Made by a program: the position numbers and the translations under genes. The notes beneath the pieces were generated by a model. It did not search any database. It had not been told where the DNA came from and saw only the letters and a program-made list of their open reading frames with translations. Shown here one piece after another: positions 24,780 to 39,400 of a DNA stretch of 64,000 nt. The number at the start of each line of letters is the position of its first letter. The first letter of the stretch is position 1. Origin of the DNA: Atopsyche davidsoni (taxonomy: Eukaryota; Arthropoda; Insecta; Trichoptera; Hydrobiosidae); assembly GCA_022113835.1 (NCBI GenBank), contig JAILWY010000009.1:4315501-4379500 (forward strand), written 5' to 3'.

Positions 24780-25436
24780 TATCTCTATCCTGGGCCAGTC
24801 TCACCAATTCCAAATTCATTCACCAAACAAATTTCAAAAACATACTTCCAATGCCTCTTTTCCCTTGATTTTTCCTTGGACAATCAGGTGTAGGATGCTG
24901 TATTTACTGTTACGAAAAATGTAGCTGAAGTAGTAGACCTTCCGATTCTTTACCAACGTCAGGAGTTCCCTTTCTTTGCGCATTCTGTGCAAGACTCTTT
25001 CATTAGTGACGCGGTCAACTCATGGTATCTTAAGGATTCTCCTACACAGCCACATTTCTACCGCCTCAATTCTTTGCATAGTAGCTGTCTTAAGTTTCGC
25101 CTCCATAAAGCTTCGACTCCACAAAGGAGAACCTTTGATGGATCTCCAGCGAGATTTCAGTGATACATCTATTGAGCATAGTATTTTCCTGAAATTATTA
25201 AATCTAGTGCATTTCCTGGTCAGGATCCCAGTTCTCATTCAACTACTAAAAAAGCTCAATCAACTCTGCTGACAACCATTGTTTTCGTTTTTTTATGTTC
25301 ATGAAGAGGGTGTTCTTACGGCTAGCATCGTTGACTTTGTTGACTAGGATTTGTAGGTCGTCAGCACTGTCTGCCAGAAGGACAGTGTCACCAGCAAAGC
25401 GTATACGTATGTTATTTAGTGACCTACCATTTATTT
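24780..25436 (-). mobile_element. RTE-type LINE fragment with RT C-terminus
   Basis: Read on the minus strand, the segment from 25,436 contains NGRSLNNIRIRFAGDTVLLA, the RT motif whose usual form is F/Y-ADD (here altered to FAGD). It continues with DSADDLQILVNKVNDASRKN and MNIKK. After a break come MQRIEAVEMWLCRRILKIP, NERVLHRMRKERELLTLVK and then GKIKGK, all in the order found in RTE-clade LINEs. The endonuclease is absent and the RT catalytic Asp pair is damaged, so this is a 5'-truncated dead copy. Confidence 0.75.
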
Positions 25437-25833
25437 GAATAAGATTTCAGTATTATATATGTATGTCAGTAATCATTGTTTTAAAAAATGCAAAAAAATT
25501 TAAGTATATGTTTCACCGTATGTATAGTGACTTAATTAGCAAGTTTATAAAAAATAGTGTGATAATCGAGTTGGTGTGATCTAATAAGATGTTTCTACAC
25601 CGTGGGGCAAGACTAACAGCGCGGCATCAGCGCCGTGCCGTCTTGCGCGATTCAGTCGGCTCGGTTCTATTTCCATCTGACGTGATTGCCTCTGATTGGT
25701 ATTGATTGTCAATAAGCGGTGATCGCCTCACACAACTGCTTGGTTTATGCCAGCTCCACGCGCCGCGACGAGGAAGATGCTGGCCAGCCTCTGTGCTCCT
25801 GTGAGCGAGAGCAATTCAAACATATACCCCCCC

Positions 25834-25962
25834 AAAGCGCACTACACACTAAGACACACAACTGACATCCGAGCAAATTGCATCTACCGACCAACGAACC
25901 TCTCAGGTTGTTTTTAGTACTTGGACGGTTGTCAGTTGTGTTGCTACGCGTGTAGTGCGCTT
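25834..25962. repeat. Imperfect inverted repeat, about 38-bp arms
   Basis: The left arm (25,834-25,871) and the reverse complement of the right arm (25,924-25,962) share AAGCGCACTACAC, then ACACAACTGACA and ATCCG/AACCG. About 50 bp separates the arms, and a run of C (about 25,826-25,833) precedes the left arm. A related string (GGTTGTGTTGCATCGCGTG) is at about 1,418. This may be the end structure of a mobile element. Confidence 0.5.
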
Positions 25963-25969
25963 GACACGT

Positions 25970-28900
25970 ATCAGCTGCATAATGCTTTTCGCTTGCGTGG
26001 GCTATTGGATCATATTAGATATTATTTATTAGAACTTTGAAAATGTAATATATAATACATAAATGCATTGGATTGAATAAATATAAATATAAAAAAATGT
26101 CGTTAAATATTTTCAAGAGCTATGGACTCATACTTTATGAGTTAAAAAAATAAAATACTTAAAAGTGAGTATATCATTAAAAAAACACTTGGTTTTTTTG
26201 TGTGTTCAAGGTCACACTTTTCCGTGCGAGATATGCCAGTTTTTTTCATAAGATTAGAAAAAATGTACGTCGGAAAAGCCTTAACTACGTAAAGCCCCTT
26301 TGAAGACATGACACCTTTTTCTCACCTACCCTCGTCACTCGGAATATTATTCCCGTGTACGTTTCATGACGTATTTATGGTAATTTTTGCCTTTCTGAAG
26401 CTGGTACAAGTTTCAGGAAGAAGTTCACGTAATGAAGATATCTACGTACTCGCGCTTGGTGGCAAATCCTGAAACTTTAGAAATCTTCCTCGCGATAACA
26501 GGGAAGATAATACGGAGGAGATTGCATATTAAAATAAACAGCGTGAAAATAAACGCTTCGAGCATTTTTGAGAATAGATCATCAAATGAATAATTTACTT
26601 CAGCTTCAGTTGTGCTTGAAATAAAAAAAATATACTTTATATGATGTTTTTTATACACACCAGTTTATATGAATAAAAATTTCTGTGCAAAATAAACGTT
26701 ATATTTTTTAAGCCTTAGTATTTAAATTAAAACTCTCATAGCTTAAAATTAAAAAAAGTCTATTAAAACCAACGAAATGCTTTATAAATGTTTTCATATT
26801 TTTTTGATTGGTAAAACATTTTCAACGAGGATTCTCTTTTATGAAATGCGTGTTGTTTTTAAAAAAATATGCTGTGTGAAACTAGTTTAATATGCTTTTG
26901 TATTGCATAAGCATTATATTTTTAACTAGAAAACCAGCCATGCGTTTTTATGAAAAATTGTGTCAATAATTGTCAAAAATTCAAAATATTTATTTAAAAA
27001 AAAAATTATTTCACCTTAACTTCTCACCCTAACATAAGACCATCGCACATTTAAACTATAAACCATGAGTGCAAAGTTTTATAGCATTGCATCTCATATA
27101 CTTATATAATTTTAAATCACGTTGGTTTTGAAGTAATTTTTTATAAATTTCCCTTTTAATTTAAGATTAATACAACCTCTGCTATCATATTTTTTATATG
27201 AATTTTTTGACAAAATTTTTCAATAATAATTAAAAATGTGAGAATAAGTTTTTATATTTATCTGCTTATTATTATAAAGATCTGTCTATGTCTTTTTTAA
27301 TTTTTCTTATGTTGTTATTATGATATACTAACCTATATAGTCTTAATATATCGATTCCAACGTTTATTTGCATGTATTAGATTTTACCTCACCTCGATCC
27401 TGAATTATTTTTATGAAAACCGCATCTAGTTCTGTTTAAAAAAACTGAGTGATTTTGTTCATTTAAACAGCGGAAATATTTGTACTGTTTTTGATAAAAA
27501 TATACATTAACACAATCAAATTAAAATTACTTCTTGAAGTTGTGTATACTTGAAGCTCTGCAAATTAAAAAAATATATATTTAGAAGGAATACTATACAA
27601 ATCACAGGCAACTCGTTAAGTGAGAGGGAGACACTTGAAGCGAAGCAAACGGCTTTCATTCCGGACAAGGAGTGTTTACTCAAGATAGGTGAAATTATAC
27701 AAATGGCCGCCGGCGAGTCCTTTAACGAGCCTCTCGGGCTGGTGGACTGCCTTGGACCGGATTTGGGAGGACAATGGTTTTAATGCCATTGTTTGATTAC
27801 TAAATAGCTGGCTCTACAGGACAACTCTGGAAATAATTACAAGATTGTAAACATTCGGGTATTTATCACAAATTTATGAAATGAAATGTTGTGTTTTTGA
27901 AGGTGAGATATCTTCTTTATGAACGCAAGCTTAATGTTAGTTCTATTATGTTATTTGATGATTATTGTATTAGAATTGGAATCAAATTACTAAACTGTCA
28001 GTTTCAGTACAGCGCAGTTGAGGCTGTAGACTGATGTATCAAATAGTCAATAATACAACTATAACGTAGCAAGCAATCTGTTAATGTCTAATTCCTTTTC
28101 AAATGGGTGCCAGATTACAGAAATTCAGGTCACGATCTATCTGTAGTATAAACAGATTAAAAACCTCATTGCATCTCAACTATCTTTGTATCGACGCATA
28201 TCTCAAAATAAAACGATAAGTTTTTACTGATTCAAAATCGTTTTGCATCTTGCAGCTACTTGTGATTTTAAGTTTAAATAGGTTAAAAAATACTAACAGT
28301 CCAAAGGTACATGGATTCATATTTCAGATATAAACTTTTTAATCAAATGATTTAGGTCAGTACTGGTGGTTTTCTATTTGAATCCTCCGGCGTCATGTAG
28401 ATGTGGTTCTGGTGCTACACAGTCCAGTGATTTATCGGTCCATTACGCCCGCAGGGGGTGCGATCCTTCTGTATATTCATATTCAGCAAGGGAGAAATTC
28501 AGGAGACGTCATGCATATCGTGAAGCTGACGTAGGATTCTAGAAACAATAAAATTATTGGATAATGACGTTACTAAGTATAATTAATGAATTAATTACAG
28601 TTCTACTCTAAGTAACAATATTTTTTTAAATTTACAAATAAAATATACAACATAAGCAATACTCGAAGAGTTAAATGAATAACTAATATAAAATATAGGA
28701 AAATAAACATTTGTTTTTTAAACACTGGAAATTCATATGTTTACTTTGAATTTAAAAAAAAATATTTTATACAATAAATGTTTAAATAATTTTAGTTTAA
28801 AAAAAATGTTGCATCTAAATATTAAGCAGAGATGTAAAAAAAGTATTGCATGTTTAGCTTAAATTTTACTGTTGATATTTTTGACTGAAATACTATCGTC

Positions 28901-29230
28901 AATTTTTATCATCATGCTAGTATACCTCTGTCTTATTTTGGTAAAAAAAAATACATGCCGGTGTGTAGTGGATTAATTAAAAATGAGTGCTGGATATTCC
29001 GTAATTACGACAGAGATGGATCTCGTGAGGGTTTGATATGGGTTTGCCCTGATTCAATCAAGAGGAAACCCTTTCTCTTAATAATGATAAGGTTTATATT
29101 ATTAATTAATTTGTTATTGTAAATAATAAAGGCGCACTTCTTGTACTGGTTATCTGGTTTGAAAATGTATTACATGCAAACAATTTTTTTCAACTGAAGG
29201 ATGCGAGCTTTTACTATTTTGCGTGTTGTT
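25970..29230. other. Intergenic stretch, no gene seen
   Basis: Very AT-rich sequence with no supported gene. An open frame at 27,550-27,783 includes a GC-richer patch (about 27,610-27,780), but no domain is recognised. Confidence 0.5.
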
Positions 29231-29231
29231 T

Positions 29232-29262
29232 TACACACACTCTCATACACACACACACACAA

Positions 29263-29313
<51 letters not shown>
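29232..29313. repeat. (CA)n followed by (TA)n compound microsatellite
   Basis: ACACAC-rich tract at 29,232-29,270 runs into an uninterrupted AT/TA dinucleotide run to 29,313. Confidence 0.9.
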
Positions 29314-29318
<5 letters not shown>

Positions 29319-29336
29319 CAAGTAAGGGGTCAAGGA

Positions 29337-30032
29337 TATGCATGATCGGCGGGCCATGGCGCCTGCGGGCACAGGGTTTGGGACCACCGTGTTAAAGTAT
29401 AGCCTGATGCGGTTCAATAGTAGTAACGCCATCTCTTAGAAAATCCGAAAAAATTAATGCCCACATCGTATATATATAATATAGGGTTGTTAAAAATCAT
29501 ATCAAAGTTATAAAATAGGGTAATTATTTTGAGCTCGAGGATCCAGATACCTGACTTCTCTTGTTTTTGACAAGCTCATTGATGTCAGGTATCGTATTCG
29601 TTGTAATTATTTTAAGAATTGATTGGAGATGTTCATTCGTAAGTATTGTGCGATGTTTGTTCTTATTTATTTTCATGACGGAAAACATCTGCTCACATAA
29701 AAAGGTACTACCAAACATGCACAGAATGCGTGCTGCATGCTTTTTTAATTCGGGGTAGTTATCCAAACTCTTGAAATATTGTGTATAAAATGTAAGAGCG
29801 TTAACCTCTTTAAATTTTTTTTTCAAAATACTGTCTGGGCACGCGCTGCCCTTGAAATTACTTATAAATGTAGTGTGCGCATTTTAAAATATTCGTAGAG
29901 GAATTGAGTGAAGTCTAAAAGCTCTAAAAAACATGATTCTTCTTTCTGTGACACATTGCGATCGCGGGCCGGATTGAGACGGCCCGCGGGCCGTATCCGG
30001 CCCGCGGGCCGTATCTTTGACATGACTGATCT
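29337..30032 (-). mobile_element. hAT transposon remnant
   Basis: A minus-strand open piece (29,524-29,826) encodes a hAT C-terminal dimerisation-like segment containing AARILCMFGSTFLCEQMFS and LTNEHLQSILKI, as in the Charlie/GTF2IRD2-type group. Upstream of it (29,962-30,028) lies a GC-rich palindromic repeat, GGCCCGCGGGCCGTAT, followed by a CAGTCATGTCAAAG end on the minus strand. Such sequence is common at hAT ends, which start with CAG. A candidate opposite end, CAGGGTTTGGGACCACCG, is at about 29,374. The two ends do not match well beyond CAG, so the exact borders are uncertain. Most of the transposase is missing. Confidence 0.65.
29524..29826 (-). pseudogene. hAT transposase C-terminal fragment
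   Basis: A 100-codon open piece corresponds to the last part of the transposase, where the hAT dimerisation motif lies (CEQMFSVMK, then HRTILTNEHL). The DDE residues, BED zinc finger and start are absent. It could in principle be a domesticated exon, but no splice-linked upstream exon is seen. Confidence 0.65.
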
Positions 30033-30431
30033 AGAAAAATGTTTTTGTAAAGGATTTTGGCCTGGCTAGGTGACCATTTATTATTGACTACCGTTTCCTT
30101 TTTTATTTAGCCTTGATGCACATTAATAAATGCCTTCAAATATCTGTTTTCTAAAGAAGAATTTAAATTTAAAATTAAACCATAAAATTATTGGTGTCAC
30201 ACTCATCAAAAATCTAATTATTTGGGTTACTGTGAAGGAACAAAAAAGAACTTCCGAGAATCTTGATTTTTGTAAAAATATTTTCAAACCTTAAATTTTA
30301 TTTTATAATACATTCTTAAATATATCACTATAATAAAGCAAAAAATATATATAATACAGAAAAATATTGGATTAAAGCATGATAATCCAAACATTTAAAA
30401 TTTCAACAAATTAAAAAATATTTCTGGTTAT

Positions 30432-33400
30432 TCAACAACCTCTATGGGCATTGAGGGTGGCAACGCATTTTGCTATATAAACTTCGGTGTTTATTTTTGA
30501 GCGCATCCCTAGTTCAAAGACTTTGGATAAGATTTGGCAGGCATGCTCCTGCATGCACACAACGAGCTCGGGTAGTTTTTCAAGAGCTGATAATGCAAGC
30601 TCCGGGTTAGAGGCGTCCAGACATCTCATCAGAGCAGCCAAACCTGCAAATAATTTATTTATTTAAATCAGTATCAGTCAAGTTTTTTTTAGAATTAATG
30701 CAAAAGTTTGTAATATTCAGAATCAATTTTTTTTAACAGAAATTATTGCGAATATCTATATTGCTCACCTGTGTTGGTATCAACAGTGGAAGCTATAACA
30801 TTGTTAAGAACAGCCAGAGGGGTGGGGTCTGAGGGGGGAGGTCCATGAAGAGTAATTTCCCCCCACTCTGGGGGTTCCCCTGAGGAGGTCCCGAGAGCAG
30901 GAGCTGTGCCGCTAACACTCAAGCACGCTAGAGCTGGATGTGTACTATAACAAAATAAAAATATATAAATATTGTTTAACATTGCATTAATTTTTGTCAT
31001 TATTGTTGTGTTTTTCTATCCTTAAAAAACTTTGGCAATGTAGAAATATTTGACATGGAAATGGATGGAAAAGCATTTTCTTCTGTAACCATAAAATTCA
31101 AATAAAAGTAGCAGATTCTTCTACCAATAACATATGGATGCTTTAAACTTAACGAGTACAGCTGTTTATCCCATTGCTAATGTACCCAAACTTCGTTAGT
31201 GCCATAGATTAAATGAGAAAAGGTAATAAATATTACCTTATAATACTGTGGTGTTCCCGAAGGTACTCATTTGCAGCAGCTGCATCATAAGCCATATATC
31301 CTTGAAGCAACGCTGCAAATCTCTGAATAAGACTAGAGAGATCTTTCATGTTTCCGTGCTTGGAAATCAATGCAAAATAACAGTCGAGCGCTGCGTGGAG
31401 TCTCTTCTTGTACCCTGAGCTAAAGAGTGAGGGCTGCAGCATCTCCAAGGAGCCGAGTGTTTGGGAGAAATAGGCAGAATGGCCTCCGTTACGGAAGGGA
31501 CCCCACTCCAGGTGGCAGCGTCCTTTGAGAAGTGTCCCGAGCAGCCCAAGTTGCCTCAATGCGAGGCGAGGGTGCTGCCTACATAACGAACGGCAGCTTG
31601 CTTCAAGGCCAGGAAGTCTGAAAGTAAAAGGTATACGTATTTGAATATATACATAAACATGTTTGAAATATATGAAAAGAACCAGTTACCTTTTACTCCA
31701 TTCCTTCGAATGAGGAGTGGCAGCCAGAGCGGTGAACATGCAATGAGATATTTTGTCCACAATACTGGTTGAAGATTCTAAAACAATAAAGAAAGATTTG
31801 TGATATATTAGATGCACCTAGTTTGAAACACATAAATTTGTTTAATTATAAGAGATAAACCTCACTTTCGAAATTTAGTTCATTTATTATATCAAATGTA
31901 AAATTGAAAATCTATGAGAAAGTTAACTAATAATTTTCTTTTTGGGAAAATACTATTTAAATATTTTCAACAAATAACACAGAACAGATAATATTACAAA
32001 CCAGCAAAATGGATTTCATCATTATCAGAGAGCATTGTGTCTTGGAGCGGGGATCCTCCCTTGAGAGTGAGCAAGTTGAGAACCTTGGGCACACGCATAT
32101 ATAGCAGTGTGAAAAAAGCCTGTGTACTGGGCTCAGGGGCACTGGGGCTCTGCAGACGCAGTACTGCCGTAAGCAGTGCCTGCTCCTCTTGCAGACTCTC
32201 TAGCAGCAGTGGCAGGCGAGACTCCATGCGCAGTAAGGCTTGATCGGCATTAGCACATTGGTCGGCTTCCTCCAGTATGTATGATATCAAAACGCTTATC
32301 TAAAACAACATATTTATAATTTTATTCGATGTGTTAGCGTAAAAATACTCTTAAAACATCTTACTGTACTATTCTACTTTACGGAGTTAGCAAAAACATT
32401 GCAGGTATGGTGGAAGTGTTTGTATGCACATGTGAGTTGTGTTCTTAAAGTTCAACACACTTAATAAAAATATCCAATATTTATTTTTAGAAAACCCTTA
32501 AACAAATTGGAAGATAGATCGAATCAGAGCTTAAACTTCCGATCCAGTAATCTCAAAATAATTCAGTTTTCAAGATTCCCGATAGACTCATAGGATAATG
32601 AAAGTGTACCTGGTCATCGTTGAGGCGCAGTATATTTTCTGGAGTATGATGTTTGGGAGTGGTTTTATCTCTGCCTTGCCAAATTCGAGGACTCTTGGTG
32701 AGTGCTGAGATCAGCTCCAGGACTGTCGTAGCTTCCCATTTGCTGTATAATCAAACAAAAGATACATATTGAAATACAAATTTTATACAAGTACTATATG
32801 TCAAACCGGTATCATGTGATTTTTTTTAACATGGTTAAAAATCCAATTTAGAGAAGTGGGTGTACCTGTCAGGAGAGAGCAGTGCAGTGAGGCAGCCATA
32901 CAGGGTCCGCCATGAGGCTCGATGCGCCAGCAGAGCCACGAGCAACTCCTGCCATGGAGCACCACCTGCTCGAAACATCAGCTTCATCTATATCCAGAAA
33001 AGTCATTTGGATCAAATATTAAAAAGTATTGTATCAAAATTAAATTATATAAATTTAAGATTCATTCCGAAATTCATTACCTGTGCTTTGGGATCTTCTC
33101 CCAACAGTTCGGGTTGTAAGTCAGCCATCCAGTCGATGATGAGCCCTGCCGCATCTCCTCCATTGGCCAGACTGAGTTGGTTGGAGAGGGTCTCAGTACC
33201 AGGCTCGCTCTTGATTCGCTGGATGTCTCCATCCTGTTGCTTCTCCAAAATAGCTACCATAGCCTCCATCAGTGTCTTAGTATTGTGCGTTTCAATCAGG
33301 TGCTTACCTACCATTTCTAGCATATTGATGGGACATGTTTCCAGAGCTGGGAATAATAATAAGAAAATATTGAATATTTTATAATTTTAAACAATGAAAA

Positions 33401-36400
33401 CATTCAAGCTTTGTGCACATCTATTGTGTAGATTTTAGTAAAATGTTTTTTTAGGATATCTGTGAATTTAATACTAACGATTAGATTGCTATTTCATAAC
33501 CATTCAATACCAAAGCTTTTTATAAAAATTACTACATTGTAACAATTGATAAGACGTTTCAAACTTACTTTGAACAAGGAAATCTTTGATAGACTTTTTT
33601 CCTGGTGAACGGTTAAACTCATCAAACTTTTTCGCAACAGTCCGCTTGATTTCATTCTTAATACCACCATCACCCTTCTTTGAGTCTCCTTTGGAGAAGC
33701 TCTTGAGAAGGGAAATGAGTGGGCTGTGAACTGTAGTCCCTTGATAATGCTGCATGAGGCCCTCGGCAATCCTCCCTAGTGGTTCATCAAATGGAGTGTT
33801 CCGACAGTGCAGCAGCAGTCGCATTATTGGACAGGAATATCTGATATTTTGCAGAAAGCCCCCGGCAAACTGATAGGCTGTTTTGCTGTCCAAGACCAGA
33901 CCGAGATAAATGATCAGACATTGGATGTAGGGACAGTCTGTCACGGAAAACGATAGAGTGGAGGTAATTTTGATTTCAGCAGAAACTATCTGAAAATAAA
34001 AATATATAATTGCAACTGCACCTGAACTTACTTTTACGAGGACTTGTTAGCTCTCTGCTTAGATTGAAACGTTTAAGATTTGAAATTTGAATAAGTGGTA
34101 GTTTGTCGTCTTATACCCCGGAAGTCAATTATTTTTTCAACCTACCCTCAGTTATAACCAGTCCTTCAGGTAGTAGATAAAAATTATTACCATCAAATGC
34201 AACTCTTTATTAAACTTCCATATTCTGGATCCCAAGCCAATGCACGATTAGAAGTCTTTTATATAGTTTACATGTTCACAAGTTCACACGCTTGAAACAT
34301 ATAAAAAAATTCCAATCAACGAAAACCTTAAATTGACCGTGTCCACAACCGTAATAAAATAAATTTCAGTTATTTAAATTATAGAAATTTGACAAGATAG
34401 GCGTTTAAACAAAGACGTTTACTACTTGCACATGCGTGAAATATCCGTGAGAAGGGAAGATTTTAAGCTTATTTCTCAAACATGAATAGGTAACCCGTAA
34501 CCCTAAATGTCAAATAAATCTTGATTTTATTGGAAACTGTATGCTTACAAATCTTAAGTCAATTTAAACCTAGTACTTAAACAAATATGTTAGTAATATA
34601 AAAGAATTAAAAATTCACCATAAGCGAGTGGTGTACCCTGGTCGTCTTGTTACACAAATTTAAAATTAAACTTTCTTAAACTGCTCATGTATAAAAAAAA
34701 ACTGGTAACATTCTTTTGCTGGCAAGACACGTGTTCACACCATTTGGAAGTACAAAAAATCCTCATGACGAGACGAGAATTCCACCCTTGAGTGATGGTT
34801 ATCTTTTTCATAACATTTATTTCTGGTTTCAGCTTAAATTTCAATTACTAATCAACAAAATAAAACTTAAATTTACGATCAAGTTGGCAATAAAAAGTAT
34901 GAAGTTTTTTTGTAAAAGTTGGGTTGTATTACCTCTTGCAACTGAATGAAACCGTCACTGAGTAGGTTGGTGTAGTTGGAGGCGCCCATGAAGGCCGTGG
35001 AGAATAACGGGCCCACCTCGGCCAGCTGCAACTGTGCTTCCTGCACAGGTGGGCCTAGGGTCACCGCTTCCCACTGCTCATCGGTCCAGCTTCCAAATTC
35101 CGGAAGCAGTGGAAGAGGGTCATCCACAAGCACAGGCTCTAAAAATAACACCCAAATGTCTTACAACACTGAATAACCACATGTGCCATAACTATAATCA
35201 ACAGTTTTTCTATCATAATTTATGATTTTTTAAAAAAATAAAGATATGAGATATTATATTACCATCAGGATAAACGGGTTCCTGTAAGGCTAGGGCTGTA
35301 TAGAAACGCTGTCCACCACGTGCACCACGCCGCCATTGCACGCTTACTAGTTGCGCCATGTAGCCACGTTCCACAACCAGTCCCGACACCGTCTCAGTTG
35401 GGCAATTATCCAAAGCACTCAACAGCGCACTACAAATAATAATAATTATATCACTTAGCAAGTAGAACTACATTTTTGAATATCAATCCTAAAAGGCTTT
35501 ATAATATAGTGTGTACTAGTTTGTCACTCTTATATCACCCATACACCTTTTGAGGTTGAGAATTAGTATTTAATTTACCTCATGGACTCTATTGGGATTC
35601 CAAAGCTCTGTATGAAGAGAACTAGCTGCTGGGCATCCAAGTCTCTTAGTCCAGCCTGGATGAGAGCCGGCTGGTTGGATCGGACCATCTTCAATTTCAG
35701 CCAATCGGGGAAGAGCAATGCTTCTTCCGATGTGTCTACGAGGAATGCCTTAGGAGTGTTTTCTCCAAACCAGATGGACACAAACCATTTGAACAACTCC
35801 TCGTCTCTATCATCTGAAATATAATTTTAGTCTATCACAATAACGATGAACTCATTTTTCATAGTGAAATATTTTCTTTAATTTTCAGGACATCATCTTA
35901 TTTTTTAACATAAAATCTACATTGGGATGACTTTTTATAGAACTACACAATAGTCCTTACATTTGCTAGGTCCATAGGTGAGCAGGATGACCATAGCATG
36001 CACCACGAGGATGTGGACGATGCATTCCTCCCCTGTGACCCATTGCAGCAGGATTTGATCTTGACTGTTGGACCAGTCATATGCTTCTTTCTGCGGAGCT
36101 CGGTACTGAAAAGCAAGGTATAAAACTATAAAAATAATACATTAATTTATTCTTAAATTTTATTTATTTTTAGTAAAAGTGGCTGGCTTTGTGAAAATTT
36201 TGAGTGACTGCCAATATTTTGGTTGCAATTTATTTTTGTGCAATATCTAACCAATTATTTAAATATTATTCAACATAGGAGTCAGAGTTGTAAAACACAC
36301 TACGAATATGCCTTGATAAGACGAGTCTTGAGCTGATGTAATTGCGTCCACTTCTTTTTCAATTGTAAAAAACATGCATATTTTTTATTAGTAGCTCACC

Positions 36401-39400
36401 TTCTGCAGATACCGCTGGAAAGTAGTCAGGATGGCGTAAAGCGTCTGTTGAGGAATGTTCTCTTCCTCTTCTTGCATTGGTTCCTCGGGAACAGTCGCAG
36501 TCACCAGGGGAGGGAGGATAGCCATCATAATCGTCATCCTTTCAACGACAAGTTGAGCAAAGTCCTGAAAATGAACAATTCATACAGTGTAATGTCAAGA
36601 ACTATTAGAATACTGGCTTCTAATAATAAACTCTCGGTGAAAAAATTATTCAATTATATATTTTTATATTATACTAAGCTGAGTGATTCTCAAATAATTG
36701 TACATGTTTGAACTACTACTAATTGATAACTAGGAGCATTTGTATTAATCTGTTTTTACCGTTCATCATTTGATTCTCCAAGTCTTATAATCATAACTAA
36801 TATCTTCTGCAATGATTTTTTCTTCTTGCAACATATGTGCAGTAAAAAGACACAATAGATATATTTCTTTATTTATTTCTTACCACCACAATCTCTGGTA
36901 ATTGCAATGCAGAATGCTCTGCCAGGAAGTTGATGTAGTAGGTCAGATGTGAAGGTTCTGTCTCTACAAGGCTGGCAGCCCGTATGGCCGTTATCACCTC
37001 CTCTCTGACAGCCATCCAGTGACGGTTCTGGATTATTATAGACAGCCATTCTCTACAAGCATTCACATGGGTTTAGAAATAGCAGACGATTATTTAAATT
37101 TATTGATTTCTTTGGCAGGTAACTTGGTTTTTCAACTCACTCGGGGGTGACATTGGCATTCCATTCCGCTTCGGTTGGTTCTTCGGATGCTGTTGGATTT
37201 AAAACCAACTTCAGGCCCTAAAATGATTTTTCATTTACAGATCATTATATGTTGATATATATGAAAATATTAATATGCATATCAATATATTTGCAATTTA
37301 AAACTTCCGCTAAAATTTTCCTGGTTTTTTTCAGTAGTTTTTATGCTATATAATTTGAAATAAATAAAAGCTAATTTTGCAACTGTTTTTAAGCTCACAA
37401 AAATCAAATATTTTTCAGTAATGCTAGGGCATTAGAATATTTTGAAATACATTTATAGTTTACCCTATTGGCCTGGTGTCGCACACTAGACAGAGAGTGG
37501 GTGAGTCTTTGCAAAAAGAAGCTGAGAACATCTCGTATGGTAGCAGCAGAGTCAGCGAGAGCGCGTAAATGTCGGACAATCTCTTGCGTCTTAGACCCCA
37601 GCCCGGCACTGCCCCCCACCACCAGGAACTCACATAGGCACTGTACCGGCAACACGCTGCAATATTATATTATTTAGTTAACTAGTGAAGATTAACATTC
37701 TGCTATCAACTGTCAATGTCAACGTTTTCAAAAATTGATGATAGTCACATTTAAGTATTATAGATCACCATTCTGTTAGCATTATAGAAAGCCAAGGCAC
37801 ATGAACCCATTGAGAATCCGTGCGCTATGCTATTGCAACTAGATTTACTTGAGGGAGTGTTCTGAGTTGTGGAGTAAGTCCTGCAACCAAGGCATTGCTC
37901 TCTGTGTCCCCTGACGAGCAATGATGTCCAGCAGCAGTGAAGGCTGGCGACACAGTAGGTAGCCTAGGCGCAGGGACTTGTTGAGAACCTGTAGGCACTC
38001 CAGCACTGATGGTGGTGGGCGCCGCGCTGGGCCCGTTGGATCCATTACCATCAGCTGGAAAATTATAAATTTACTATTTTACTGAGATTAAAATTTTTCA
38101 GGTGGTTAATTTCAAGCAGAAGAAGAATAGATTTGTATACCTGAGACAGCAGTCGACTGGTGTGCTCGGTAATAGAGATCTTGGTACTGGCAGCAGCCAG
38201 GTGGCCTTCAAACTGCAGCACTGCCGCACGTTCTCCTTCCACTTCAGCCACACATTCATTAGTGCTCCATTTGCTATAAAATAAAAACATTGCCAGTACT
38301 TAATTTTTAGAACTTACTTTCAAACCTAAAAAACTAGAATCCAAATAATACACTGATGTATTACTTGAAAATGCATATCTCATACAGCTACATGACTTAG
38401 GGGGCGAGGATAAAAATTCTGCAAAATGGGTCACCCCCATTTTAAGGGTTAAAAAAACAATTGTTTCACACAATAGTTGTAATAATGTCAAAAATGTCGG
38501 TTACTTACTTGGAAATGCACATTTCTATTAAGGCCTTGAGTGTTGGGTATTTATCGAAGACATTCTTGGAAAAACTGTGAGGGTTGTGTGCAGCGATCAT
38601 GACCAGCACCATCCAAGCTCGCCAGTACAGCGAAATTATAGCCAGAGACGGAGCCACATAGCTACAAATAATTCATTAATGGAATTGGTATTTATTTTGT
38701 AATACTCCATTTTATTACAATAAAATAAAACCAAATAGTTTTGGAGACTACATTAATTTCACTATTAGCGAGAGCTCTTTCGCCGAACACGGCATCTTCA
38801 AGACTGAATCTATACAGAAAAAAGCGAGCTTATACATAAAATTTTTTATAACCATATTTATAGCCATAACACTTATGTATAAGCTCGCTTTTTTCTGTAT
38901 AGATTCAGTCTTGAAGATGCCGTGTTCGGCGAAAGAGCTCTCGCTAATAGTGAAATTAACGTAGTCTCCAAAACCATTTGGTTTTATTTTATTGTAACAA
39001 ATAATTCAGGTTATTTAGTAATTATTTTTAATTGATAACCTTACATAACAATACAAGTTATTTCAAATAGCATACCCCAGCGGCAGGGTGATATTCTCGG
39101 GATAATGATATTGGCACAACTGGAAGATATAATCGGCAACTTCAATCTTGTCTATAGGCAGTGGGTTGTCATCAGTTAGGGCGCAGGCTCTTCTCACCAA
39201 CTGCTCGCATAATTCCAACGCCTCACCTGGTGTTACTGGCAACTCCTGTATAACAATATCAATTTTTATCTAATATCAGCTTAATAAAACGCTTGTAATA
39301 GTGTTGAGTTCTCTTTTGGTGCCATTGATTTTTCAAGCAAATTATAATTTTTTTTCCGAGCATAGAATAGTTTGGTTGTTACGTAAAAAACAAAAATAAA

